Shown here: positions 24,257 through 32,238 of the stretch, piece by piece
Position numbering within the stretch: position 1 is the stretch's first letter
Layout of the letters: each line of letters starts with the position of its first letter
Assembly (NCBI GenBank): GCA_964475215.1
Contig: CAYYVT010000087.1
Coordinates: 1 to 33,511, forward strand
Direction of reading: 5' to 3'
DNA length: 33,511 bases
DNA from: DATKKG01 sp964475215
GTDB lineage: Archaea; Thermoproteota; Nitrososphaeria; Conexivisphaerales; DTJL01
Translations under genes and position numbers: made by a program
The notes under the pieces: generated by a model
What the model saw: the letters and a program-made list of their open reading frames with translations, nothing else
Told to the model about the DNA's origin: nothing
Database searches by the model: none

Positions 24257-24922
24257 ATGCCCGCGGGAGGCTGCACTTGGTTGAAGGAAGCGGTAATTCA
24301 GATCAGGATGAAGGGCGAGCCCCTATGTCAGGTCATCAGGGGATGCTCGGGCCTCGCGTCCGTAAGGGACATCAGGACTTCGAGTAGCGGAGAAGGCTTT
24401 CAACACTTGGTGGAGGTCCGATCCACTGGCAGGAGCGTGCTTAAGGTGATGAAAGAGCTCAGGAGGGCTGATGGCATCCGTGAGGTCGAGGTCGCCTACC
24501 TCGGTAGGGAGAAGGCCATCGCCCTCATCACCAACACAGGGTGTCCAGTGTGCAAGGCGGCCTATGGATCCGGTTACTTCATCAGGAGCGTAGCGTCGCA
24601 GCCTTCGTCGGACATCGAGTGGCGGATTCTCCTTCGACGAGGGCAGTCGGTCAATAGGTTTCTGGACGGCTTTGCTAAGGAGGGGCTGGACGCCAGGGTC
24701 GCTGAAGTGAAGGAGGTGAAGGGCTTCAATCGAACGACCTCCCGCCAGGAGGAGGTGCTGCGTTGGAGTCTCGCCGCCGGGTACTTCGACTTCCCCAGAC
24801 GCATTGGGGTGAAAGAACTCGCTCATATCTTCGGCGTAGCCCCCTCGACGCTGAGCGAAACCATCAGGCGAGGGGAGAAGAACGCCCTCGGCGAGTACCT
24901 TGCCTACCAAGGAAGGACATGA
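24257..24922 (+). CDS. HTH_10 (Bat/NarO-like) transcription regulator with four N-terminal-half cysteines
   Basis: The C-terminal 55 residues are a bacterio-opsin-activator type HTH: TSRQEEVLRWSLAAGYFDFP, then GVKELAHIFGVAPSTLSETI and RRGEKN. The upstream sensor-like part carries C24, C30, C96 and C99 (GEPLCQVIRGC, NTGCPVCKAAYG), which could bind a metal or an Fe-S cluster. In haloarchaea the HTH_10 protein NarO, also cysteine-rich, activates nar genes without oxygen. The gene begins 32 nt after the cytochrome-Rieske gene, so it is probably the last gene of the operon. TTG at 24281, 10 nt after GGGAGG, may be the true start. Confidence 0.85.
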   Translation: MPAGGCTWLKEAVIQIRMKGEPLCQVIRGCSGLASVRDIRTSSSGEGFQHLVEVRSTGRSVLKVMKELRRADGIREVEVAYLGREKAIALITNTGCPVCKAAYGSGYFIRSVASQPSSDIEWRILLRRGQSVNRFLDGFAKEGLDARVAEVKEVKGFNRTTSRQEEVLRWSLAAGYFDFPRRIGVKELAHIFGVAPSTLSETIRRGEKNALGEYLAYQGRT

Positions 24923-24932
24923 TGCGAAATGG

Positions 24933-24949
24933 GCCATGACGGACATGGC
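24933..24949. terminator. Hairpin between convergent genes
   Basis: GCCATG and CATGGC flank a 5-nt loop in the 46-bp gap between the regulator and the flavodoxin gene. The flanks GGG and CCC nearby could extend pairing. There is no T-run, so a terminator role is a guess from position. Confidence 0.3.
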
Positions 24950-24968
24950 TTCGGCCCGGGCATCTCCT

Positions 24969-25502
24969 TCATTGCGAGGTTGTTCTGAGCTGCCGGGCGA
25001 TGCCGTCGGCCCACTCTTCGATTTCCTTCCAGTCGCGGAAGTCGCCTTCGGGCATTAGATCCATGGCTGCCGGCATCCTTCGTACCACTTTATGACTCAA
25101 GGTGAGTCTGTTAGGGTCCAGAGCTCCAGGGAATATCCTGTGTTCACGGGCCTTGATCAGGTCTTTCAGCTCTGGAAACTCCCTGGACTCCGAGATCTTG
25201 AAAAGGTCCCGGCCGAGCGGGTCCTCTTTATTCGTCCCCAATGGGCCTGAACTGAAGAGCCAGACGGGCTTGGTCGCCAGCATCGTGCGATTCCTCCGCA
25301 CGAACTTCGAAGCTTCCTTCGTCCAGTGGGACATGTACACCGCGCTCCCTATCACATAGGCGTCATAGCCGCCAGGATCGGGGATGGATTCCACCGCCAT
25401 GGCATCAGACGGTATCCCCCTCTTTCGGAGATTTTCAGCGATGAACTCCGCTATACCCTTAGTGGATCCGTACCTGGAGGCATACGCCACAAGCGCCTTC
25501 AA
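24969..25502 (-). CDS. Flavodoxin-domain protein (HemG-like)
   Basis: A 177-aa protein with the FMN phosphate loop ASRYGSTKGIAEFIAENL at its N-terminus, then DAYVIGSAVYMSHWTKEASK and PVWLFSSGPLG, as in the HemG/flavodoxin_5 group. Members include protoporphyrinogen oxidase HemG and general electron carriers; the sequence alone does not decide between them. Haem synthesis would fit next to cytochrome genes, but that is inference. Start TTG at 25502, with AGGTGA 10 nt upstream. It is convergent with the nar operon. Confidence 0.87.
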   Translation of the reverse strand: MKALVAYASRYGSTKGIAEFIAENLRKRGIPSDAMAVESIPDPGGYDAYVIGSAVYMSHWTKEASKFVRRNRTMLATKPVWLFSSGPLGTNKEDPLGRDLFKISESREFPELKDLIKAREHRIFPGALDPNRLTLSHKVVRRMPAAMDLMPEGDFRDWKEIEEWADGIARQLRTTSQ

Positions 25503-25653
25503 AATCTGGGGTTCACCTGCTAGTCATAGTTCGACCATCAAACCTGAAATACGTTTCTAGGGTGCGACGGATAGCACGGCAGCTTTGCAGGCAATGTCTG
25601 ACTTCGGGATACGACCTGGGCAAGTATCAATGTGCGCCAAGATGCCCGCGGGG

Positions 25654-26964
25654 CTACCTCGTACCTCCCCTTCGGCGATTCCTGGCGAACTCGTCCACAA
25701 GCGACACGAACCTCTCGATGTCCTCCACACCGTGGGCAAAGGAGATGGCCATATGGGGGCTCTGCGGGGTCATGTACACGACGCCATTCATCAGCATGTG
25801 GTCGAAGAGCTCCCTGTGCATCGATATGTCCTTGGTCCTCGAGGCCGACTCGCCGTCCGTAGGCTCCTCCTTGGTGACATGGATGCCGAACATGGAGCCC
25901 AGACCGGTGACGTGGGCTTCAAGATGGTTGTCCTCGAAGGCCTCGGCGACGCCCTTCCTCACCCTGTCTCCCAGCGAGTCGATGAAAGGATACACCTCAT
26001 CCTTCCTCCTTCGGAGCTCGCTGACCGCTGTGTACCCTGCCCTCATCGACAGGGCGTTGCCGGTATAGGTCCCTCCAAGGAAGGACCTCTCCCAGAACTT
26101 CGTCCTCTTGGTCTGGTCCAGAAGGTCCATGACGTCGGAGCGGCCGCAGAAGCCGCCCGCACCGCCGAAGTACATTCCCCCGACAGCCTTCCCCAGCGTC
26201 GTCAGGTCGGGACTGACGCCGAAGTACTTCTGAAGGCCGCCGGGATGGCGAAAGCCGGTGACCACTTCGTCGAGGATGAGGAGGGAGCCTTTCTTGTCGC
26301 AGATCTCCTTGATACCCTTCAGGAATTCCCTGTTGGCTGGGATGGCCCCAGACGAGCCCAGCATGGGCTCCACTATTATGCAGGCCAGCTCCTCTCCCTT
26401 GACAGCTTTCGCCGCACCATCGAGGTCGTTGAAGGGCAGCAGGACGATGTCCTTCGTGTCAGAGAGGCCCAGCGAAGAGGGCTTGTCGTAGGGGTAGCTT
26501 ACTGCCTTGTGCAGCTCGTCGGAGCCGCCATGCCAGCCCCCGAAAACCTTCCCAACCTTCCTCCTTCCAGTATATGCCCTCGCCAGCCTCAGCGCGTACA
26601 TGTTGGCCTCGGTTCCGCTGTTGGCCGGCTTCACCTTCGCGGCGCCGAACCATCGGCAGACCGCCTCTGACCATTTTATCTCCCATTCGTTGCAGAAGCC
26701 CATGTGGGCGCCATATTCCAGTTGCTCTCGGACCGCATCCACGATGGGCCCGTAACCATGGCCCAGGACGGCGGCGAAGTGAACCATCCAGAAGTCGATA
26801 TACTCGTTCCCGTCGACGTCCCAGATCCTGCTCCCCTTGGCCCTGCGAACGTAGAGCGGATAGGGCTCGAAATACCGGATGGAGTAGGTCGCACCTCCTG
26901 GTACGTGCTTGCGCGCCCTTTCGAAGAGGGCCCTGGAGCCGGGCGTCCTTTCCTCGTAGCTCAT
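25654..26964 (-). CDS. Class III aminotransferase, glutamate-1-semialdehyde aminomutase-like
   Basis: A PLP enzyme of 436 aa. Seen: VPGGATYSIRYFEPYPLYV, the cofactor loop NSGTEANMYALRLARAYTGR, LLILDEVVTGFRHPGG with the PLP-contacting Asp, and the Schiff-base lysine in LTTLGKAVGGMYFGGAGG. It resembles HemL, but GTEAN and GGWHGGSDEL differ from the HemL forms GTEAT and GCYHG. It may therefore act on a beta- or omega-amino acid instead of serving haem synthesis. A longer frame starts GTG at 26994, but that lies upstream of the transcription start predicted from the TATA box. ATG at 26964 has GAGGGA 5 nt before it. It is divergent from the diaminopentanoate-dehydrogenase-like gene. Confidence 0.88.
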   Translation of the reverse strand: MSYEERTPGSRALFERARKHVPGGATYSIRYFEPYPLYVRRAKGSRIWDVDGNEYIDFWMVHFAAVLGHGYGPIVDAVREQLEYGAHMGFCNEWEIKWSEAVCRWFGAAKVKPANSGTEANMYALRLARAYTGRRKVGKVFGGWHGGSDELHKAVSYPYDKPSSLGLSDTKDIVLLPFNDLDGAAKAVKGEELACIIVEPMLGSSGAIPANREFLKGIKEICDKKGSLLILDEVVTGFRHPGGLQKYFGVSPDLTTLGKAVGGMYFGGAGGFCGRSDVMDLLDQTKRTKFWERSFLGGTYTGNALSMRAGYTAVSELRRRKDEVYPFIDSLGDRVRKGVAEAFEDNHLEAHVTGLGSMFGIHVTKEEPTDGESASRTKDISMHRELFDHMLMNGVVYMTPQSPHMAISFAHGVEDIERFVSLVDEFARNRRRGGTR

Positions 26965-27000
26965 CGTCTTCCCTCGGTGGAGAGCTCCCGACACATGAAG

Positions 27001-27010
27001 AGTTAAACTT
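27001..27010 (-). promoter_or_regulatory. TATA box of the aminotransferase gene
   Basis: The minus strand reads AAGTTTAACT. Start of transcription near 26980 leaves about 16 nt of leader with a ribosome site before the ATG at 26964. Confidence 0.5.
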
Positions 27011-27111
27011 TCAACCTTTTCAGACGAAATGATGGGCCTTCATCGTCAAACGGCTATCGGCAGGGAGCCCGGGCCAAAGTTTTTCCGTCCCCGTTGCTTC
27101 AGTGGAAGACC

Positions 27112-28122
27112 ATGAGGCCTCGAGTGAACGTCGTCTCCTACGGGGTGGGAGCTATGGGCTCCATGGTGGCCAGGACGATCCTGGAGAAGAAGGGCTGGAT
27201 CACCATAGTGGGCGCCGTGGATGTCGACCCCGCGAAGATCGGCAGGGACCTGGGCGAAGTCGTGGGATTGGGCAGACGGGCCGGGGTGAAGATTTCGAGG
27301 GGCTTGCACGGTGCTCTAGAGGGAAAGGAGGCCGATGTGGCCATTCACACTACATCCAGCAGCCTGCACAAGGTGTACCCGGAGCTAGAGCAGCTCATGA
27401 GCATGGGGCTTGATGTCATCTCGTCCTGCGAGGAGCTCTCATATCCCTACCCATCTAACGAAGAACTGGCCGGGAAGCTGGACGCCGTCGCAAAGGAGCA
27501 TGGGGTAACGGTCCTAGGCACGGGCATAAACCCGGGTTTCCTGATGGACGCACTGCCGCTGGTCTTGACAACCCCCTGCGTCGAGGTCAGGAAGGTGAAG
27601 GTCTCGAGAAGGATGGATGCCGGCACTAGGAGGATTCCCTTTCAGAAGAAGGTGGGGGTGGGCATGTCTCCGGAGGAGTTCGAGGAGGCAATTCGCACGG
27701 GAAGGATAACAGGCCATGTCGGATTAGCCCAGTCCATCTCGATGCTGGCGGAAGGGCTGGGATGGAGTCTGGACGAAGTGCGCATGGGTGAGGTGGAGCC
27801 CGTCATCCTTGGCAAGGAGGTGAGGAACAACGCCGTCGAGGTGCGCCCCGGGGAGGTGGCCGGGCTCAGGCAAGCTGCCCAGGGGATTCTCGGAGGGAGG
27901 GCCGTCATAGAGCACGAGTTCACGGCGTACGTCGGGGCAGAAGATGAGTTCGACCTTGTGGAGGTGGAGGGGCTTCCCAGCTTCCGCTCGAAGATCACAC
28001 CCTGCGTTCACGGTGATCAGGGGACAGTCGCCATGCTGCTCAACATGATACCCAGGATCATCGATGCCAGACCAGGGCTGTGCACGATGAGGGAGCTCCC
28101 TTTGCCGTCGGCCGCTCTCTGA
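27112..28122 (+). CDS. 2,4-diaminopentanoate dehydrogenase-like oxidoreductase
   Basis: A 336-aa NAD(P)-dependent enzyme. The Rossmann motif is YGVGAMGSMVARTILEKKG, then VGAVDVDPAKIGRDLGEVVG. ADVAIHTTSSSL, GVTVLGTGINPGFLMDALPL, VGVGMSPEEFEEAI and GRITGHVGLAQSI follow. It ends NMIPRIIDARPGLCTMRELP, a pattern of the diaminopentanoate dehydrogenase family, relatives of dihydrodipicolinate reductase. That enzyme acts in ornithine degradation; the substrate here is not proven. The frame opens with TTG at 27094, but ATG at 27112 is better: it begins the Rossmann domain normally and lies about 30 nt past a weak AT-rich element (27076-27085). A divergent aminotransferase suggests a shared amino-acid pathway. 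Confidence 0.82.
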   Translation: MRPRVNVVSYGVGAMGSMVARTILEKKGWITIVGAVDVDPAKIGRDLGEVVGLGRRAGVKISRGLHGALEGKEADVAIHTTSSSLHKVYPELEQLMSMGLDVISSCEELSYPYPSNEELAGKLDAVAKEHGVTVLGTGINPGFLMDALPLVLTTPCVEVRKVKVSRRMDAGTRRIPFQKKVGVGMSPEEFEEAIRTGRITGHVGLAQSISMLAEGLGWSLDEVRMGEVEPVILGKEVRNNAVEVRPGEVAGLRQAAQGILGGRAVIEHEFTAYVGAEDEFDLVEVEGLPSFRSKITPCVHGDQGTVAMLLNMIPRIIDARPGLCTMRELPLPSAAL

Positions 28123-28446
28123 GCCTTTGCAAAGGGTCGTCTCTTTGGTCTCACCATAGCCGTCAGCGTGCGGCTTGTCGGAGTCTTATCGAATGATTCG
28201 AGGTCCATCGGAAATGGCGGGATGACCGGATGCGTAGGAGACCGCCAGCTCCGTTCCGCTGTCGGCTCTTCCGTTCAACATCAGCTTCTAAAGGATGGCG
28301 CAATACGAGAGCCCTGTTCGAGTAGAAGCGAAGGCATCCAACAACTAGTCCAGTCAACCTCGGGCCCGAGCGAGCTTGAGCTCCTGGATAACTCTCCGCC
28401 TCCGGGCCCTGGCTCACCTTTTCTCCCAGGTTGTGGCGGTGTGCGG
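28123..28446. other. 324-bp gap between convergent genes, palindromes only
   Basis: No gene recognised. Perfect palindromes are CCTTTGCAAAGG (28124-28135, directly after the oxidoreductase stop), TCGAAT-G-ATTCGA (28189-28201) and CTCGGGCCCGAG (28359-28370). The first and last may help end convergent transcripts; the middle one looks more like a protein-binding site, although no start codon is near it. Confidence 0.35.
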
Positions 28447-29334
28447 TCAGCTCTTGATTTCGACATCTTGGGGTCCTCCTTTCGCGTAGCTTCTGATGAC
28501 GGCAGGGACTCGAAGCTCGGGATTTTCCTCATAGATCGAGCGGACCTCTTCGAACTTGTTATCGGCCTGGGTCACGGCCGCCGCACGGTCGAGAAGAGCC
28601 ATGTCCGATTCGCTGAGCCCCTTTTCGTCCTTATCCACGAGTCCCCAGGCGTCCCAGGGGAGAAGCTCCACCTTGTTCAGGGAGGCCAAATCGCGAATGA
28701 GGTTGCCCCGCACGAACCACATTCCATGCATGTCCAAGATGCCGAAGATATCCGGATCGGCCTTCTTCAAGCGGCACATCTCCCATGCCCTTCCACCTGG
28801 CAGGAATTCGCCTTGGGGAACATCTAGGACATCGAACGCGATCCCCAGCCTTTCGCGTTGGAGGGCGTCCAGCTGTGCGTCGACCATTATCCAACGCCCC
28901 GATCCCCCCCAATACTCACAGATCCAGTGATCTTCGTAGTGATTGGGAGCGAAGTACTTGGCGAAGCCGCATCTGGCCCTGGCCGGCACTCCTTGGGTCC
29001 TTAGCATCGAGCAGAGCATTATGGAGAAGTCGCGGCAGTTCCCGACCAGCCGGCTCCCGGGCGGGCGTGGATACGTGACGGGGCGGTCGTCGAGCTTGCG
29101 AATCTGTCTCAGTTTCTCCTCCACCGAACGTATCTGTAGCTCCTGCTCCTTGCCCTCGGTAATGTTCAGCCCGTATCTACGCGCCCAGAGGACATGGACG
29201 ATGAGTCCCTGGACCACGTCCCTGAGCGGAGGGATTTCATGGGGGAGCCCTTCGAAGCTGTGAGCCTCTTCGCCGGGGTCCGTCATGCGGCTGTGGCTGG
29301 AGTAGAACCTGAGCGGGTCGGAACCCATTACCAC
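28447..29334 (-). CDS. Transglutaminase-like cysteine protease-fold protein
   Basis: The 295-aa protein has a papain-like triad in the right order: Cys in VGNCRDFSIMLCSMLRTQG, His in HYEDHWICEYWG and Asp in RWIMVDAQLD. The spacing is that of transglutaminase-core proteins. Residues upstream (DVVQGLIVHVLWARRYG, then EEKLRQIRKLDDRP) form helices seen in related bacterial proteins. There is no signal peptide, so it is probably cytoplasmic; activity may be proteolytic or amidase-like, and the substrate is unknown. Start GTG at 29334 or ATG at 29328; no good ribosome site separates them. It stands alone on this strand with 141 bp before the next gene upstream. Confidence 0.8.
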   Translation of the reverse strand: MVMGSDPLRFYSSHSRMTDPGEEAHSFEGLPHEIPPLRDVVQGLIVHVLWARRYGLNITEGKEQELQIRSVEEKLRQIRKLDDRPVTYPRPPGSRLVGNCRDFSIMLCSMLRTQGVPARARCGFAKYFAPNHYEDHWICEYWGGSGRWIMVDAQLDALQRERLGIAFDVLDVPQGEFLPGGRAWEMCRLKKADPDIFGILDMHGMWFVRGNLIRDLASLNKVELLPWDAWGLVDKDEKGLSESDMALLDRAAAVTQADNKFEEVRSIYEENPELRVPAVIRSYAKGGPQDVEIKS

Positions 29335-29475
29335 AGATTGAACGGATCCCCCTTTTGCATGTTTCGACGCTTGCTAACGAGTTGGCCGAAGACGAACCCA
29401 GGACCAGGCAAGATGTCGATGCTGGCTTCCAAGGCTCGCCTTAAGGTGCAATGAATCATGGCCGGGGATTCTTGG

Positions 29476-30150
29476 CTAGCTTGGAGCCCTGGGCTTCGAC
29501 TTCGCGCTCTCGGCCTTCGCGTTCACACCGGCGGGGGTCCGCTGTCGTTCATTCTGGAGAGGCCCCGATCCAGGCCCCGCCTCAGCGCGGCGCCCGTAGC
29601 GAAGCATGACGTTTCCCGAAGGGTAGGCCTTGGCCTCCCTGAGCTGAAGAGGCATCCCCCTCGTCACCCCGCTTAGCAGCGGCCGGCCGCTCCCCAACAG
29701 TAGGGGGCTGACGATGAACTGGTATTCGTCAATCAATCCATATTGAGTCAGCTGCGATACTATCGACCCGCTTCCGAGGACGATGATGTCCTTGCCTGGC
29801 CCGCGCTTTAGGGTCTGGATCTCATCCGGGTTGAACTCACGGAGGATATGTGAATTGATCCACCTGGCCTCCTTCAGCGTCCTGGAGAAGACAAGCTTCG
29901 TGTTCTGGTTCAGGGCGATGGCCATGTCGCGCATCGCAGGGGTAAGGTTCGGGTTGTCGAGAGCATGGGACCAGAAGGGTTCGAGGATCTGATAGGTGCG
30001 TCGACCCAGCAAAATCGTGTCGATCTCCGGCCCCTTCGAAGCCTCCTCGTCGAGCGCTGGGTCGGGCACGGTGAGGCCTTGCCAGCTGCCGTCTGCCCCG
30101 GCAAAATAGCCTTCCAGCGTTATCCTGTTGAACATCACTATCCTTCGCAT
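29476..30150 (-). CDS. RibD C-terminal/dihydrofolate-reductase-like protein with a long basic tail
   Basis: A 224-aa reductase-fold protein. Seen: MFNRITLEGYFAGADGSWQG, IDTILLGRRTYQILEPFW, KDIIVLGSGSIVSQL (NADPH loop) and GLIDEYQFIVSPLLLGSGRP. Such stand-alone RibD_C proteins are widespread, with unclear substrates; a role in flavin or pterin synthesis is not shown. The last 40 residues or so, after VMLRYGRR, are Lys/Arg/Pro/Ala-rich and unlike the family. ATG at 30150 is preferred over ATG at 30162 because a TATA-like element at 30171-30180 (CTTAAATTGA) puts transcription start almost on it, giving a leaderless message. Confidence 0.83.
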   Translation of the reverse strand: MRRIVMFNRITLEGYFAGADGSWQGLTVPDPALDEEASKGPEIDTILLGRRTYQILEPFWSHALDNPNLTPAMRDMAIALNQNTKLVFSRTLKEARWINSHILREFNPDEIQTLKRGPGKDIIVLGSGSIVSQLTQYGLIDEYQFIVSPLLLGSGRPLLSGVTRGMPLQLREAKAYPSGNVMLRYGRRAEAGPGSGPLQNERQRTPAGVNAKAESAKSKPRAPS

Positions 30151-30170
30151 AATGACTGCCATTCAGGATT

Positions 30171-30180
30171 TCAATTTAAG
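30171..30180 (-). promoter_or_regulatory. Possible TATA box of the RibD-like gene
   Basis: The minus strand reads CTTAAATTGA. The predicted start, about 25 nt downstream, coincides with the ATG at 30150. Confidence 0.4.
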
Positions 30181-30321
30181 CGGGAAGGTGGAAACGCAAT
30201 GACTCGGGACCCCAGCTGACAGATCCTCGTGGTTCTGACCATCGGCCCGCCTACGAATGGGCTTCAGCGCTCCCTGCCGCGAGCCTAGGTAGCATCTGAC
30301 ATCGGAAAGTTGCCTCGGGGC

Positions 30322-31044
30322 CTAGGGCTCGGGCCGAAGCCCCTCTTCGCCCTGGTCAAGGCTCGGCCCCGCCTCCTCGACCACCCCCTTGAAGGGAGAA
30401 GTGAGGGCTTTGGCTATCTTCTCGGCCCTGGCCCGGCCCACCCCTGGGACCATGGCCAGCTGGGGGACGGAGGCGGAGAAGACCCCCCTTGGCGTCCCGA
30501 ACCTCTCAAGAAGACGCTTCGCCAGGTTGGGCCCCACTCCGGGGATGGATGACACCATGTAGATCTGAGCCTTGTGCAGCTCCACACTCTTCGGAGGCGG
30601 CTGATAGATGACGGTGGGCTTGCCCTCCCCCTTCTTGCTCAGTCGGCCGGCCATGGCCGCGAGGGCGAGGGCCGTGTCCCCAGGCGACGGGGTGAACAAC
30701 GTCTTCACGTTAAACGTCAGGGTCAGCGCCGCCATCGCGCCGTAGTAGCTTCTGGGATTCCGGGAGATCATCGATATCTCTCCAGGGTCTCCCTCCACCA
30801 GAACGAACGCGTTGGCGAAGGTCTTCGTGAGCTCGTTCACCTGGTTGAAGAGCCTGCCATCGTAGAGGGAGGAGACGAAGTCCCTGACGCTCTTCCTTTC
30901 GACGGCCGTGCTCGGCGACAGGATGTAGTCCCCAAGCTTCAGCTGGCTGAAGTCCACCTCCACCCCCAGCTCCATGAGCTCCTGAGGGACACCGCTGGCG
31001 CGCTCCCTCTCATCGCAGACTATCCTCAGCTTCTGCTCGGCCAA
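30322..31044 (-). CDS. xpf: XPF/ERCC4-type structure-specific endonuclease
   Basis: A 240-aa nuclease. The ERCC4 domain begins VCDERERASG, with GDYILS and the catalytic ERK-x3-D motif in AVERKSVRDFVSSLYDGRLF. A tandem helix-hairpin-helix follows: MVSSIPGVGPNLAKRLLERF and LAMVPGVGRARAEKIAKAL. It cuts branched or flap DNA in repair and fork processing, normally as a dimer with PCNA. There is no helicase half, so this is the short form of the TACK group and not the euryarchaeal Hef. Start TTG at 31044, 2 nt after the rfcL stop, with a G-rich site about 8 nt upstream. I see no clear PCNA-binding box at the C-terminus. Confidence 0.93.
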   Translation of the reverse strand: MAEQKLRIVCDERERASGVPQELMELGVEVDFSQLKLGDYILSPSTAVERKSVRDFVSSLYDGRLFNQVNELTKTFANAFVLVEGDPGEISMISRNPRSYYGAMAALTLTFNVKTLFTPSPGDTALALAAMAGRLSKKGEGKPTVIYQPPPKSVELHKAQIYMVSSIPGVGPNLAKRLLERFGTPRGVFSASVPQLAMVPGVGRARAEKIAKALTSPFKGVVEEAGPSLDQGEEGLRPEP

Positions 31045-31046
31045 GC

Positions 31047-32234
31047 TTACGCCCCCAGCCCCTTGATCAAAAGCTTGTACTCCCTGTCCATAGCGTTCGC
31101 AACCTTGTCGTCGAAGCCAGCGTCATGACAGACCTTTGAGAGAGATCCCTCCCTTCCGAAGATGAGCACCGCCGAGGTCAGGTAGAAGGAGGCGGCGTCG
31201 CCTCGCGAGACGTTGTTCCGCCGGGCGAGGTAGGACTCGAAGCCCCTTAGGTATCTTCCGTCGTTCCAGATCCTCAACTTCATCGGCCATGGGAGGTCCT
31301 CAGAAACGAACCTGCGCTGAAGACCGAAAAGCGAATCGGCGAGTAGCTGGTCGAAGTACCTGAGCTGCCTCCATTTCTGGGTCCTCATTATGTGGCCCAT
31401 GAGCTCGTTGGCCTTTGCCAGCGACCGGAGAGCCTCTCGCCTCCTCTCGATGGGCAGGTCCGACGCCACTATGGTTGAGAAGGCCGCCATCAGCTTCTCG
31501 TCGGGCTGGCCGTCACATTCCCGGAGGGCCCTGACGGCTGTCTCCCTGTCGGCCGACGTCGCCGCCAAGGTGATGCCATCGGCGAGGGGGAGGAGCTTGT
31601 CTCTCGACGGTCTTATCGGCTTCCCCGAAAGGTAAGCTTCCTGGGCGTTGTTCACGGCGGCCCTGACATCCCCCCTGGCGCTGGTGACGGCCTCGGCTAT
31701 GGCTTCGTCCGACAGCGCCGCTTTCTCCTTGGCGAGGATATCTCGGAGGTATATCTCGAGGAGCCTCTCCGGGACCTGCCTCATCTTCATCACCGTGGAG
31801 GCCTTGGTAAGCTTCTTGACTTGTTCAGAGTCTTCGACGTTGGCCGCCATGGCCATAGGAAGCGTCAGGTCCCCGATGGAGTCTAGGACGAACTCCAGCC
31901 CCCCGAAGTCGGCCCTCCCGAAGAGTCCGTCCACCTCATCAAGGAAGAGGAGGCGCTTCTCGTCGATAAGGCTGGAGGAGGAGAGGGAACCTAGACGGCC
32001 CTGGAGCGCCTCCTTGGTGCGAAGGTCGCTCGCGTTCAGCTCGATCACGAAGTACCCCAGCTCTGCGGCCGTGGCCTCTACGAGGGTCGTCTTTCCCGTG
32101 CCTGGCGGCCCTACCAGAAGGGCCGGCTTGGTCCCCTGCTCCCACCCACGTAGCCAGGAGACGAACCTCGCTCGGGTATCCTCGTTTCCCACCATGTCCG
32201 ACACCTTCTTCGGCCGGTGCTTCTCCACCCACAT
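31047..32234 (-). CDS. rfcL: Replication factor C large subunit
   Basis: Clamp-loader large subunit, 396 aa from this start. MWVEKHRPKKVSDMVGNED opens it, Walker A is VGPPGTGKTTLVEA and Walker B is LLFLDEVDGLFGR. A sensor-like segment LPMAMAANVED and a long helical C-terminal region follow. The frame is open further upstream to 32330, but those 32 residues overlap the prenyltransferase gene and look like noise. ATG at 32234 or the TTG just before it at 32237 is the likely start; GGAGGTG lies 9 nt before the TTG and 12 before the ATG. It is packed between the prenyltransferase gene and xpf, so replication, repair and lipid genes share a transcript. Confidence 0.93.
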   Translation of the reverse strand: MWVEKHRPKKVSDMVGNEDTRARFVSWLRGWEQGTKPALLVGPPGTGKTTLVEATAAELGYFVIELNASDLRTKEALQGRLGSLSSSSLIDEKRLLFLDEVDGLFGRADFGGLEFVLDSIGDLTLPMAMAANVEDSEQVKKLTKASTVMKMRQVPERLLEIYLRDILAKEKAALSDEAIAEAVTSARGDVRAAVNNAQEAYLSGKPIRPSRDKLLPLADGITLAATSADRETAVRALRECDGQPDEKLMAAFSTIVASDLPIERRREALRSLAKANELMGHIMRTQKWRQLRYFDQLLADSLFGLQRRFVSEDLPWPMKLRIWNDGRYLRGFESYLARRNNVSRGDAASFYLTSAVLIFGREGSLSKVCHDAGFDDKVANAMDREYKLLIKGLGA

Positions 32235-32238
32235 CAAG

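Noticed and set aside
28168..28827. 219-codon plus-strand frame overlapping the transglutaminase-like gene
   Set aside because: Its second half is antisense to a protein with an intact catalytic triad; its first half has no similarity I can see.
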